From the NCBI RefSeq assembly GCF_002915595.1, contig NZ_PQGG01000007.1, positions 1-64,000 on the forward strand: a stretch of DNA of 64,000 bases, given 5' to 3'. The translations under genes were made by a program, and so were the position numbers. Of the stretch, positions 16,160 through 24,743 are shown one piece after another. Source of the DNA: Zhongshania marina (lineage in GTDB: Bacteria > Pseudomonadota > Gammaproteobacteria > Pseudomonadales > Spongiibacteraceae). The notes beneath the pieces are model-generated. The model saw nothing but the letters and a program-made list of their open reading frames with translations. It did no database searches and had not been told where the DNA came from. The stretch's first letter is position 1; every line of letters starts with the position of its first letter.

Positions 16160-17794
16160 TCACACTTTAGGGTAAGACACAGGAGTATCTTCAATAATCC
16201 TGCTACTTCCGCTATTTACAGCCAGTGTTTTTACCTTGGTAGATTCCACCCCCGACTGCTCTGCCGAATCAATACTCGCGGCGTAGTAAAATTCAGCTTG
16301 GACGCGTTGATGATTGACATCTATAAGTATAAACCCGTGATTTTTTAAATCTGTGTACTTCATATGCGGATTCACCACCGGCAATACCGCAGACACTAAC
16401 TCCGCCGCACCATCTGGAAAGCCCGGCGACGTCACACTGGGAGCAACAAATTCAACACCCAGCGGCTCTTCGAACACGCCACCGGTGAGTACCGCGCTGC
16501 TTTTATACAATTCACTGGCCCAACTAGTGTGAATATCACCCGTTAGAACAACCATATTTTTAATGCTGTTTTCGTCGACAAAATCGAGTATTTCTTCACG
16601 CTCAACTGGATAGCCATCCCACTGGTCCATATTAATCGCCACTAGCGGGCTAAACTCATCGGTCGGAACACCTGGCAACAAACGCTGAATTTCCAGTAGC
16701 TGCAACTGGGCAAACATGACCTGCTGACCAACAAACTTCCACTGACCTTGGGCCGTTGCCAGCTTGTTTTTAAACCACTCCTTTTGAGTTTGGCCGAGCA
16801 AGTCGCGGGCATCGCCACGGGCGGGATCTACCGGATTTTCCAATTGTTTAGCCCGACCCTCTAAGCGCGTATCCAGCATCATAAAATCAGCTAAATCGCC
16901 GTAGCGAAAGGCGCGGTAAATACTGTCTTCACTCTCGGTCGGCGGACGAATCGGCATCCATTCAAAGTAGGCTTGTATGGCCTGCGCTTTACGCGCCTCC
17001 CACTCCCCCTCACCGTCATTATGATTCTCCGCGCCATCTTTATAGGAATCATTTGCGGATTCATGATCATCCCAAACCGTAATAAAAGGATGAATTTGAT
17101 GCACCGCCTGCAGGTCGGGGTCTTTTCGATAATGAGCGTAACGGCGTCGATAATCATCTAATACTAAAATTTCGTGAGGCGGATCGAGCAAGCGCTGGGC
17201 GTTGTCGCCGTATTGGCTATCACCATACTCGTAGATGTAGTCGCCTAAATGCAGTACAAAATCCAAATCACTGCGGTTGGCGATCATTCGATAGACAGAA
17301 AAATAACCGTGGGGATAACTGCTACAAGAACACACCGCATAGCGCAGACGTTCAGCATACTGCCCCGGTGTGGGTAAAGTCTGCGCACGACCCACCGGCG
17401 AGTACTGCTCCCCCACCGAGAAGCGATACCAGTAGTACTGTTCCGACAACAAGCCCGCCGCATCGAATTTAACTGTGTAATCCCGCTCGCCGCTGGTGGT
17501 GAAGACCTCCGCTAAAACAATACTATTAAACTCAGGATCTTCAGCCACTTCGCACAGAACATGAATTGCGCCGGCCGACTCTTGCTCTGGTGTCAGCCGC
17601 GTCCACAAAATAACCCGATCATCCAGCGGGTCACCACTGGCAACGCCATGAAGAAAAGAAACCTTCACATCGGAAACCGGTGGGTTCGACGAAGACGGTC
17701 TCGAACCGGAATTGCTGTTACCGCCACAGGCTGTCAATATTGGCACCGCAATAGACGCCGTGGTCATTGCGCGGAGAAAATGTCGTCGTTTCAC
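16160..17794 (-). CDS. phoD: PhoD-family alkaline phosphatase, Tat-exported lipoprotein
   Basis: PhoD is a secreted calcium/iron phosphodiesterase and phosphomonoesterase that releases phosphate from organic sources. The 544-residue precursor starts with a twin-arginine motif KRRHFLRAM and ends its signal in LTAC, so it is both a Tat substrate and a lipoprotein. Family motifs are visible: VLHLGDYIYEYG, TVWDDHESANDSY, DTRLEGR and VVLTGDIHTSW. An N-terminal fibronectin-like PhoD_N domain (about 42-135) precedes them. Tat export fits the tatABC genes at 62551-63923. It appears cotranscribed with the second phosphatase downstream. Confidence 0.92.
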   Translation of the reverse strand: MKRRHFLRAMTTASIAVPILTACGGNSNSGSRPSSSNPPVSDVKVSFLHGVASGDPLDDRVILWTRLTPEQESAGAIHVLCEVAEDPEFNSIVLAEVFTTSGERDYTVKFDAAGLLSEQYYWYRFSVGEQYSPVGRAQTLPTPGQYAERLRYAVCSCSSYPHGYFSVYRMIANRSDLDFVLHLGDYIYEYGDSQYGDNAQRLLDPPHEILVLDDYRRRYAHYRKDPDLQAVHQIHPFITVWDDHESANDSYKDGAENHNDGEGEWEARKAQAIQAYFEWMPIRPPTESEDSIYRAFRYGDLADFMMLDTRLEGRAKQLENPVDPARGDARDLLGQTQKEWFKNKLATAQGQWKFVGQQVMFAQLQLLEIQRLLPGVPTDEFSPLVAINMDQWDGYPVEREEILDFVDENSIKNMVVLTGDIHTSWASELYKSSAVLTGGVFEEPLGVEFVAPSVTSPGFPDGAAELVSAVLPVVNPHMKYTDLKNHGFILIDVNHQRVQAEFYYAASIDSAEQSGVESTKVKTLAVNSGSSRIIEDTPVSYPKV

Positions 17795-17872
17795 GGAAAA
17801 CTCACTCGTGCTGTCATCAAAAAGTAACAGAATGATAACTTCACGGTGTTACAAATAGATTTCAGTGCTTGT

Positions 17873-17890
17873 TTGTCACTGAAGCGTCAC
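17873..17890. promoter_or_regulatory. Weak Pho-box-like direct repeat
   Basis: TTGTCAC (17873-17879) and GCGTCAC (17884-17890) are direct half-sites spaced 11 bases apart, like the PhoB consensus CTGTCAT-N4-CTGTCAT, but match only 5/7 and 4/7. They lie between divergent phoD and a small lipoprotein gene, pointing toward the latter. This is suggestive only. Confidence 0.2.
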
Positions 17891-17907
17891 GGAGATACCT
17901 TCGCCAA

Positions 17908-18351
17908 ATGAAAAAGTTAGTTATTTTGACAGTCTGCGCTTTGCTCATATCCTGCAGCAGCAAGCCAATTCCCTTCACCGACTACCTAGTCAAAAACTTA
18001 CTGCGCGATAACCTCGAAGCCTTGGCCTCACCGCCAATTTTTAAGGTAGAAGATATTACCGTCAGAACCATAGAGAGTGGCGAAACTACTGGCATGGCAA
18101 CCGCCGATGTCAGGCTGCGCTTTCCTGAAGATTTCGATACGGTGGTAAGTCTACGCAGGCTGGAACCATTTAACATCGCCTACCTGCAATACAAGAGTAG
18201 CTTTGGGAAATTCTCAGCGGGGGAAAGCCAAGTACACCACGCGGAATATCAATTCGAACGCCGCGACGGTAAATGGTTTATTGTGGGTAGCCGCGCCATT
18301 TCAGCGCCGGAAATTTTCCCCGCCGCCGGCAGCCAAACGACACAAGAATAA
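17908..18351 (+). CDS. Small lipoprotein of unknown function
   Basis: I do not recognise this 147-residue protein. It has a clear lipoprotein signal peptide, MKKLVILTVCALLISC, with the lipobox cysteine at about 16. The mature part is about 130 residues of mixed alpha/beta character, including a segment ending in YQFERRDGKWFIVGSR. That segment resembles NTF2-like or DUF4440-type secreted domains, but the match is too loose to name. The ATG at 17908 is chosen because a GGAG lies 11-13 bases upstream and the signal peptide starts there; an in-frame TTG at 17869 would spoil it. It is divergent from phoD, so a link to phosphate stress is possible but unproven. Confidence 0.65.
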   Translation: MKKLVILTVCALLISCSSKPIPFTDYLVKNLLRDNLEALASPPIFKVEDITVRTIESGETTGMATADVRLRFPEDFDTVVSLRRLEPFNIAYLQYKSSFGKFSAGESQVHHAEYQFERRDGKWFIVGSRAISAPEIFPAAGSQTTQE

Positions 18352-18367
18352 TTTCGCGCGCTATTAA

Positions 18368-18979
18368 TCAATAATGACTGCCTAATTGCACCCAGGGCGC
18401 CTTGCCGTCTTGGTGATATACCGTAAAACGCGTGAGCCCTGCATAGGGCACGCTTAAACGGGTCATCGCTCCCATTGGCATTCCCAGCCAATGACAGATC
18501 ATCACGCGAATCACCGCGCCGTGCACCACCAGCAATACTGATTGTCCTTGGTGCTGCGCGGCAATGGCATCTAACTCCATGGTAACCCTCTGGCAGAAGT
18601 CCGGCATAGCTTCACCGTTTGGTGGACTTGCCTCAGCCGGTGATTCCCAAAAATCCGACCACTCTTGGGGAAAGCGCTGCCGGGCTATATCGTGGGCTAA
18701 ACCTTCCCAATCGCCAAAGTGCATTTCGCGCAGATTATCGCGAATCGCCAACGGGGTACCGCGCTCCGCCGACAGCGTTTCGGCAAAGCGTTGGCAACGC
18801 TGCAGCGGCGAGCTAACAATATTGTCCCAATACACCTCGCCCATACTTAGCACTTTATCGCGCATTTGCTGCCAGCCAAGTTCACTGAGTGCGACATCGG
18901 TACTGCCACGAAATATCTCACCGCCTTCACAGGCGCCGTGACGCAACAAGTCGATATGAGTGCTAATCACCTTGGCCAT
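18368..18979 (-). CDS. cobC: Alpha-ribazole phosphatase (histidine phosphatase family)
   Basis: CobC removes phosphate from alpha-ribazole-5'-phosphate, or from adenosylcobalamin phosphate, in nucleotide-loop assembly. The RHG catalytic motif appears as LLRHGACEGG near residue 11, and the second histidine is in VVHGAVIRVM near residue 155. I set the start at ATG 18979, which has AGGA nine bases upstream. A longer frame would overlap cobT. It follows cobT by 16 bases on the same strand. Other histidine phosphatases look similar, so the cob context decides the name. Confidence 0.85.
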   Translation of the reverse strand: MAKVISTHIDLLRHGACEGGEIFRGSTDVALSELGWQQMRDKVLSMGEVYWDNIVSSPLQRCQRFAETLSAERGTPLAIRDNLREMHFGDWEGLAHDIARQRFPQEWSDFWESPAEASPPNGEAMPDFCQRVTMELDAIAAQHQGQSVLLVVHGAVIRVMICHWLGMPMGAMTRLSVPYAGLTRFTVYHQDGKAPWVQLGSHY

Positions 18980-18995
18980 AGCCAAACGTCCTATA

Positions 18996-20042
18996 TTAAT
19001 TGCTACCGCGACTAACACCCGCTTGCTCAAAGCTCGCCATCTCTTTTTGCAATCTGCAGGCGGCCTGCATAATTGGCAGGGCTAATGCAGCACCGCTGCC
19101 CTCACCCAAGCGCATATCTAACTGCAATAATGGCTCCGCCTCCATTTTATTGAGTAAGCGGCTATGCCCCGGCTCCGCTGAACAGTGGGAGAAGAACAGC
19201 CACGGGCGAATTGACGGGTTAATTCTTACCGCCGACATCGCGGCAGCCGTGCAAATATAGCCGTCAACTATCACCGCTATACCCTTCTGCGCCGCGCGAA
19301 TATAAGCGCCCACTAGCGCATTAATTTCATAACCGCCAATGCGGCGTATGACTTCCATGCCATTTTTCATATGGGGCAGATGCCGCGACATAGCGCGGGT
19401 GACAACCGCGGATTTTTTCGCCAACATTTGATCATTTATACCCGTACCCCGCCCCACCATTGCCGTTGCCGACAAACGGGTGTGAGCCACAGCCAACGCC
19501 GCTGCAGAGGTACTATTGCCAATACCCATCTCACCGCCAACGAATACGTCGATGTCGCCGGCTTGATCGATAATGCTTCGCCCAACCTCCAGCGCTTCTT
19601 CGCACTGCTCCATGGTCATCGCTTCGGTCACGCACATATTTTGAGTACCGGCGCTGACTCGCATATCGAGGACATTGGGTAAATCTTCAAGGGCGTACAC
19701 CGTGCCGACATTGATTACTTTAAAATCAACACCCATCGCCTTAGCCAAAACACTAATCGCAGCACCGCCATTGGCAAAATTGCGCACCATTTCAGAGGTT
19801 ACCGACTGAGGATATGCAGACACGTCTTCAGTCGTCACGCCGTGATCGCCGGCAAATACCGCAATCAGCGCTTTATCAACATGCGGTTCCAAGGTGCGCT
19901 GAACCGCAGACAATTGAATAGCGACATCCTCTAAACGGCCCAATGCACCCAGCGGCTTCGTTAAACTTGCCTGCCGTGCTTGCGCGGCCGCGCGAAACTC
20001 TTCGTCAGCTTCTGGCGCCGACTCCTCATACCAATGTGACAT
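18996..20042 (-). CDS. cobT: Nicotinate-nucleotide-dimethylbenzimidazole phosphoribosyltransferase
   Basis: CobT activates the lower ligand of cobalamin by making alpha-ribazole phosphate from dimethylbenzimidazole and NaMN. At 348 residues it has the normal family length. Typical segments include FAGDHGVTTEDVSAYP near residue 84, GEMGIGNSTSAAAL near 172, and the C-terminal RLGEGSGAALALP, which carries the catalytic glutamate. It lies four bases downstream of cobU and just upstream of cobC, forming a compact cobUTC operon. cobS, often found next to cobC, is not in this window. Confidence 0.95.
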   Translation of the reverse strand: MSHWYEESAPEADEEFRAAAQARQASLTKPLGALGRLEDVAIQLSAVQRTLEPHVDKALIAVFAGDHGVTTEDVSAYPQSVTSEMVRNFANGGAAISVLAKAMGVDFKVINVGTVYALEDLPNVLDMRVSAGTQNMCVTEAMTMEQCEEALEVGRSIIDQAGDIDVFVGGEMGIGNSTSAAALAVAHTRLSATAMVGRGTGINDQMLAKKSAVVTRAMSRHLPHMKNGMEVIRRIGGYEINALVGAYIRAAQKGIAVIVDGYICTAAAMSAVRINPSIRPWLFFSHCSAEPGHSRLLNKMEAEPLLQLDMRLGEGSGAALALPIMQAACRLQKEMASFEQAGVSRGSN

Positions 20043-20046
20043 ACCT

Positions 20047-20583
20047 TTACCCTTTCAGAACTTGCTCTAAACCCGCCGTTACCAGCACGACCCGATCTGC
20101 CATAGCAGCGAGGTCCTGATGCAAGCGTCCCGACTCATCGACAAAATGCCGACTTAATGCTCCCAGTGGCACAATTCCCTGCCCCACCTCATTACTCACC
20201 AACACAATATGACCTTCTGCCTGCTGCAGCACCCGATAAAACTCATCACGCACGCCATACCAGCTGGCTAAATCATCTTTCATCAACCAATTACTTAGCC
20301 ACAGGGTTAGACAGTCCACCAAAATTGCCGTATTCGCAGACGCACTGCCACTAATCGCCGCCGCTAGCTCCTCCGGCGCCTCCACGGTTTGCCAGCCATC
20401 ATCGCGGCGCTGGTGCTGATGATGCGCAATTCGCGACGTCATTTCCTCATCGCCAGCCCTTGCGGTTGCTATGTATATGCGTTGAACATCGCTTGCAGCG
20501 CTGCAAATACGTTGCTCAGCTAGGCGACTTTTCCCAGATCGTGCACCACCAAGATACAGTTCCAGCACCGCTATACTCCCCAT
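20047..20583 (-). CDS. cobU: Adenosylcobinamide kinase / guanylyltransferase
   Basis: CobU (CobP) phosphorylates adenosylcobinamide and transfers GMP to give adenosylcobinamide-GDP. The P-loop is GGARSGKS at residues 12-19. The central HHQHQRRDDGW segment holds the histidine that is guanylylated, and LVSNEVGQGIVP is a further family block. Length is 178 residues. It opens the cobUTC operon, divergent from a PduO-type adenosyltransferase 86 bases away. That gap is too short for a full cobalamin riboswitch, and I see none. Confidence 0.93.
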   Translation of the reverse strand: MGSIAVLELYLGGARSGKSRLAEQRICSAASDVQRIYIATARAGDEEMTSRIAHHQHQRRDDGWQTVEAPEELAAAISGSASANTAILVDCLTLWLSNWLMKDDLASWYGVRDEFYRVLQQAEGHIVLVSNEVGQGIVPLGALSRHFVDESGRLHQDLAAMADRVVLVTAGLEQVLKG

Positions 20584-20669
20584 ACACAGCCGTCAATACT
20601 GCCACCCTGAAGTGATCTGACGTATAGTAAACCGCTTATTCTACTAGACCGGCTGCAACTGAGGGAAAT

Positions 20670-21224
20670 ATGGGACATCGATTATCGAAGATTTATACGC
20701 GCACCGGCGATGACGGCACCACTGGGCTCGGCGATGGCTCGCGTATCGATAAAGATCACCACCGCATGGAAAGTATCGGTACGGTTGACGAACTCAACTC
20801 GGTCATCGGCTTATTAATGGCTGAACTACCCTCTGACGACGCCTATATGCCGCTGCTAGCTCGTATTCAACATGATTTATTTGACCTCGGTGGCGAACTC
20901 GCCGTGCCGGGCTACACCATGATTAGTGCCGAGCGTATCGGCGAGCTAGAAGCGAGCTTAGATACCCTTAACGAAGACCTTCCTCCCCTCAAAAACTTTA
21001 TTCTACCGGGTGGTAGCAAGCCTGCGGCGCTCTGCCATATGGCAAGGTCAGTGTGCCGCCGCGCTGAACGCTGTCTAGTCGCCCTCAATAAAACCGATGA
21101 AGTAAATGCAACGGGGCGCCAATATTTAAACCGGCTGTCTGACTTTTTGTTTGTCATGGCAAGATTGCTAGCACGCCGCAATGGCGGCCAAGAAGTACTC
21201 TGGGTTCAAGCAGATAAACGATAA
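20670..21224 (+). CDS. PduO-type cob(I)alamin adenosyltransferase
   Basis: This 184-residue enzyme transfers adenosyl from ATP to cob(I)alamin to make coenzyme B12. The family signature opens the protein: IYTRTGDDGTTGLGDGSR, with the ATP-binding glycine/threonine loop. SIGTVDELNSVIGL follows near residue 36, and MARSVCRRAERCLVAL near 128 carries the conserved arginines. A GAGGGA site precedes the ATG. Divergence from cobU puts corrinoid adenosylation and nucleotide-loop assembly side by side. A hairpin follows the stop. Confidence 0.93.
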   Translation: MGHRLSKIYTRTGDDGTTGLGDGSRIDKDHHRMESIGTVDELNSVIGLLMAELPSDDAYMPLLARIQHDLFDLGGELAVPGYTMISAERIGELEASLDTLNEDLPPLKNFILPGGSKPAALCHMARSVCRRAERCLVALNKTDEVNATGRQYLNRLSDFLFVMARLLARRNGGQEVLWVQADKR

Positions 21225-21231
21225 AACCGGT

Positions 21232-21257
21232 GGCCCTGTTGCAGCTTAAACAGGGCC
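21232..21257. terminator. Bidirectional hairpin between convergent genes
   Basis: GGCCCTGTT (21232-21240) and AACAGGGCC (21249-21257) form a perfect 9-bp stem with an 8-base loop. It lies 8 bases after the adenosyltransferase stop and 3 bases from the end of the ROK kinase gene. Confidence 0.6.
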
Positions 21258-21259
21258 GT

Positions 21260-22138
21260 TCACCACAGCCACGCCGCACCGCGAACACCACTGCTATCGC
21301 CGTATTTAGCTTTCACTAAGGCTGTGACACAGCTATCACTAAACACATAGTCGCCCCAATACTGGGGGACTTTTTCATAAATCATATCGATATTAGACAC
21401 ACCTCCGCCCAACACAATTGCAGCGGGATCTAATAAATTAATAACACCAGACAAAGCTCGCGCTAATTGATGGCAATAATTGTCTAAAACGTTATTAGCT
21501 AAAGCCTCGCCAGCCACTGCACGCTTGGCAATGTCGACTGCATTAATCGTCTCACCACCGGCAACAATATAACTGTTTGCCAAACCGCCACCACACAAAT
21601 ACGTTTCAATACAATTCAAACGACCGCAGTAGCAAACCCGCTGCTCCGCAGCACCTGGCATAGGGTTGTGGCCCCATTCGCCACCAATACTGTTTACACC
21701 GGTGAGCACTTTTTTATCAATAACGACACCGCCGCCAGTACCAGTGCCTATAATCACGCCAAACACAGTCGGGTAATCTGCACCGGCGCCATCGACCGCC
21801 TCAGACAGGGCAAAGCAGTTGGCATCATTAGCAAAACGCACTTCACAGCCAAGGCGAGCCCCCAAATCAGCAGGTAATGCGCGACCGCTAATAGCGAGGG
21901 TATTACTGTTTTTTATTAGGCCAGTGACTGCAGATATCGCACCCGGACCACCTAAACCTACACTGGCGCTACCGCCAGCTTTGATTTGCAATCCCTCGAC
22001 AAGGGCCGTGATAGCGTCAAGCACCTCTTCGTAACTATGGGCCGGCGTAGCAACACGTTCACGTGCAAGCTGCTCGCCATTATCAGCCAGCAATACCCCT
22101 TCGATTTTTGTACCGCCGAGATCAACGCCAATCCGCAA
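21260..22138 (-). CDS. ROK-family sugar kinase (fructokinase/glucokinase-like)
   Basis: A cytoplasmic sugar kinase of 292 residues. The ATP-binding phosphate-1 motif GVDLGGTKIEG is at the N-terminus. The catalytic aspartate is in FANDANCFALSEA, the glycine loop in GTGTGGGVV, and the ROK zinc motif GHNPMPGAAEQRVCYCGRLN runs on into CIE. I place the start at TTG 22138 because AGGGAG lies six bases upstream and the protein then opens MRIGVDLGGTK like its relatives. A TTG six codons earlier lacks a site. It is likely the third gene of the ampD-ampE operon. The exact sugar cannot be read from the sequence; fructose (Mak-like) is my best guess. Confidence 0.88.
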   Translation of the reverse strand: MRIGVDLGGTKIEGVLLADNGEQLARERVATPAHSYEEVLDAITALVEGLQIKAGGSASVGLGGPGAISAVTGLIKNSNTLAISGRALPADLGARLGCEVRFANDANCFALSEAVDGAGADYPTVFGVIIGTGTGGGVVIDKKVLTGVNSIGGEWGHNPMPGAAEQRVCYCGRLNCIETYLCGGGLANSYIVAGGETINAVDIAKRAVAGEALANNVLDNYCHQLARALSGVINLLDPAAIVLGGGVSNIDMIYEKVPQYWGDYVFSDSCVTALVKAKYGDSSGVRGAAWLW

Positions 22139-22177
22139 AGCAGGCTCCCTACCCAATCACAAAAAGCCGCAGCCGGC

Positions 22178-23032
22178 TTATATCAGCTGCAGCACCGCTA
22201 CAGCACACACCCAAACCAATAAACTGCGAGACAGCAAATGCTGCACCGCTAATAATTCATCGCTGGCCAATTTTACAAATTGCTCACCGTCGATCTGCCC
22301 CTCGGGCAAATACGCTGGCAGCGCCTTCATACCAATTTTATCTAGCACCTCAGCCGAAGGTAGCTCGCTATTAAAATGCTCGCGCCACGCGGCCATACAG
22401 CTATCGAAATTACCGATAATCGCAAAGGCAAAACCCAGCATCCGCGCCGGCAACCACTCCAAATAATATAAAGTAATCGCAGCGCGATCTCGGTCTTCCT
22501 GTTTAAGTTGATCGTCATTCGCCAATATAAACAATAATCTATAGGCTAGCGCCGCCGCTGGGCCCGCCACCACAAACCAAAATATCACTGCAAACCAGCG
22601 TTCAAAGCCTTGGTAAAACACCGCCTTCCGAACGCTTGTATGTAGCTGGAACGCATTTTCAGCACCCGTCTCGCAAAGCTCAGCACTAAAGCCGCGACCA
22701 TGCTGATAGGCACCTTCTAAATCTCCGCGCTGCCAGCTATTTAAATAGAGCTTAAGTAATATCTGAAAATCACCACGCCCCAAGCTATAAAGTAGCAGGG
22801 CAACACTCAGCAGAAACACCGGCAAGCCAAACAGCAGTGGCGCCAACAACCACAGCACCGCAAACACCGCTAGCACAGGGGCTGCCACCAGCAACATCAA
22901 ACGCAGCGTGCTACTGGCAATGCCTGCGGTCATTTCGCGATAACGTATAAACCAATTATCTTCTTGGATAACACCACCGCTACCCCAAAATTGCACCGCT
23001 GCCCAAGCGATGAGAATGGCAAAAAATTCCAT
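22178..23032 (-). CDS. ampE: AmpE-like inner-membrane protein
   Basis: A 284-residue membrane protein matching AmpE, which accompanies AmpD and has been proposed as a signalling modulator in beta-lactamase induction; its biochemical role is unclear. A hydrophobic pair of helices lies near residues 43-85, another near 145-170, and a C-terminal helix ends the protein (LLVWVCAVAVLQL). The conserved ENAFQLHTSVRKAVFYQGFE block near 125-142 fits the family. It starts three bases after the ampD stop codon, which supports co-translation. Confidence 0.85.
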   Translation of the reverse strand: MEFFAILIAWAAVQFWGSGGVIQEDNWFIRYREMTAGIASSTLRLMLLVAAPVLAVFAVLWLLAPLLFGLPVFLLSVALLLYSLGRGDFQILLKLYLNSWQRGDLEGAYQHGRGFSAELCETGAENAFQLHTSVRKAVFYQGFERWFAVIFWFVVAGPAAALAYRLLFILANDDQLKQEDRDRAAITLYYLEWLPARMLGFAFAIIGNFDSCMAAWREHFNSELPSAEVLDKIGMKALPAYLPEGQIDGEQFVKLASDELLAVQHLLSRSLLVWVCAVAVLQLI

Positions 23033-23035
23033 GAT

Positions 23036-23584
23036 CTATCCCAATGCGTTTTTATAATAGGTCCAATCAAAGGCTGCGCCAGGGTCGGTTTTACGGCCCG
23101 GCGCAATATCACAATGGCCAACTATACGTGCTGTGGTAATAGCCGGATAGTAGCTTTGCAGGCTTTCTGTAACCGCTAATAGCTCGCGATATTGGGCTTC
23201 GCTATAGGCGCAATCATCACTGCCCTCTAACTCAATACCAATACTAAAATCGTTGCAATTTTCGCGCCCATCAAACTGCGACACCCCCGCATGCCAAGCG
23301 CGGTCGTTAAATGAGACAAATTGAGTAATACCGCCCCGCCGATCAATAAACAAATGCGCCGACACTGTCAGTCCCTGCAAATCGGCAAAACTGGGGTGAG
23401 CGCTGCAATCTAAGCAATTCGTAAACAATTGCTGTACATACGGCCCACCAAAATTCCCCGCCGGCAAACTGATGTTATGAATAACCAACAAGCTAATTTC
23501 GCTGGGATCTGGCCGCTGGTTAAAATTCGGCGAGGGAATTTTGTTTGCATTAGCCAGCCAGCCCGAGGGCTCTATAAGGTACAT
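23036..23584 (-). CDS. ampD: 1,6-anhydro-N-acetylmuramyl-L-alanine amidase AmpD
   Basis: AmpD is the cytoplasmic zinc amidase that cleaves anhydro-muropeptides during cell-wall recycling, thereby limiting AmpR-driven beta-lactamase expression. The metal and catalytic residues known from Citrobacter AmpD align well: H36 (VIHN), H157 and D167 as ligands, with E118 and K165 in catalytic positions. At 182 residues it has normal length and no signal peptide, as expected for AmpD rather than AmpDh2/3. No ampC or ampR is in the window, so recycling is probably the main role here. Confidence 0.94.
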   Translation of the reverse strand: MYLIEPSGWLANANKIPSPNFNQRPDPSEISLLVIHNISLPAGNFGGPYVQQLFTNCLDCSAHPSFADLQGLTVSAHLFIDRRGGITQFVSFNDRAWHAGVSQFDGRENCNDFSIGIELEGSDDCAYSEAQYRELLAVTESLQSYYPAITTARIVGHCDIAPGRKTDPGAAFDWTYYKNALG

Positions 23585-23684
23585 ATCCCTTCACCACGCT
23601 TATTTAGCTTTTGTTTGAGTTGCGAGAAATCACAGCATTCTGCCGAGAGTACATCGACCAGCTACACTCTGCAAAACTCCGCTA

Positions 23685-24575
23685 TTACGCATTCTCACTA
23701 AATGATGCTTCCACGCCATCCGCCAATAGCCGCAGCAAACCTTCCTGCACCATCGTCGCGACCAGCTCGCCAGTTTCAGCAAAAAAATGACCAATCACCA
23801 AAGCCCTATCGCCAAAGCAATTGGCACTGTGGATGTCGTATAAATGCCAATTATTAAGATTCACAGGGCGATGAATCCACATCGAATGATTCAAACTCGC
23901 CATTTGTGAGGGCTGGCTAGATATTTGCTCTCGGTAAGGCAGTGAAGCCGTACGAATAAAATTGTGATCACTAATAAACGCTAACATCGCCCGCTGCAAA
24001 GCAGGATCCTCAGGTATGGCGTGCTTTGCCTTCACCCACATGCGCTGCATAGGCGGGCGCTTTTCTACCTCTAAGTAAGAAGGCAGCTCTAAACAGCGAA
24101 AATCAAAAACACTCTGGGTGACTAAAAAATCATAGAGCCGACTTAAACCGAGCGCGTTAAAATTTTCACGGTAGGACTCCATCGCGCGATAAGACTCCGG
24201 CCCCGCAACCGGTGGCATCAGTGGCTGCTGATCAAAACCTTGCGCTTCATTGTGAAAGGAGGCATCTAGCGTTAATAACTCCCGCCCCGCTTGTACCGCA
24301 GAAACCCGACGCACACTGAAATTGCGACCATCGCGAAGATTGGCGACCTTGAAACTGATAGGGCCCTCAAGATTGCCCGCGCGCAAGAACTGGGCGCTTA
24401 AGGAATGACATAAACGCCCCTCAACCGATTGATTGGCCGCCGACAGCGCCTGCCCCAAGACCTGCCCGCCATAAACGTGATTCTTAGCAGCAGAATAACG
24501 GCTATAACCGACAAACTCATTCTCGGCCCTACGCTCCAAATTCAGATGCGCGATAAACTCTTCAACTAAACTCAT
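23685..24575 (-). CDS. tesB: Acyl-CoA thioesterase II
   Basis: TesB hydrolyses medium- and long-chain acyl-CoA to free acid and CoA. The 296-residue protein shows two tandem hotdog folds. The first contains NHVYGGQVLGQALSAA (residues 31-46) and the second contains LASLNHSMWIHRP with NNWHLYDIHS. The D-N/S-Q/T catalytic set is consistent with the family. It may serve lipid turnover together with fadH at 28966. It stands alone, 168 bases from the divergent dehydrogenase gene. Confidence 0.9.
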   Translation of the reverse strand: MSLVEEFIAHLNLERRAENEFVGYSRYSAAKNHVYGGQVLGQALSAANQSVEGRLCHSLSAQFLRAGNLEGPISFKVANLRDGRNFSVRRVSAVQAGRELLTLDASFHNEAQGFDQQPLMPPVAGPESYRAMESYRENFNALGLSRLYDFLVTQSVFDFRCLELPSYLEVEKRPPMQRMWVKAKHAIPEDPALQRAMLAFISDHNFIRTASLPYREQISSQPSQMASLNHSMWIHRPVNLNNWHLYDIHSANCFGDRALVIGHFFAETGELVATMVQEGLLRLLADGVEASFSENA

Positions 24576-24743
24576 AAATACCCCGAAATTCGCAGGCGCT
24601 AGAATACAACAGCGGCCGTCGAATTTTACATATTGATCTCACGCCAATAAAAAATAATACGCATACGCACAGTGTTGGTGTAAATTTGCTATGATCTCCG
24701 TCAAGCGAAAAATGTTAGCTATAAAACTGAACTGGAGACCACA

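Noticed and set aside
17821-17840. CTGTCAT...TAACAG pair at 17808-17830 as a Pho box
   Set aside because: The half-sites are inverted, whereas PhoB sites are direct repeats; only the weaker direct pair was kept as a low-confidence note.
20584-20669. Cobalamin riboswitch upstream of cobU or the adenosyltransferase
   Set aside because: The 86-base gap is too short and shows no B12-box-like sequence.
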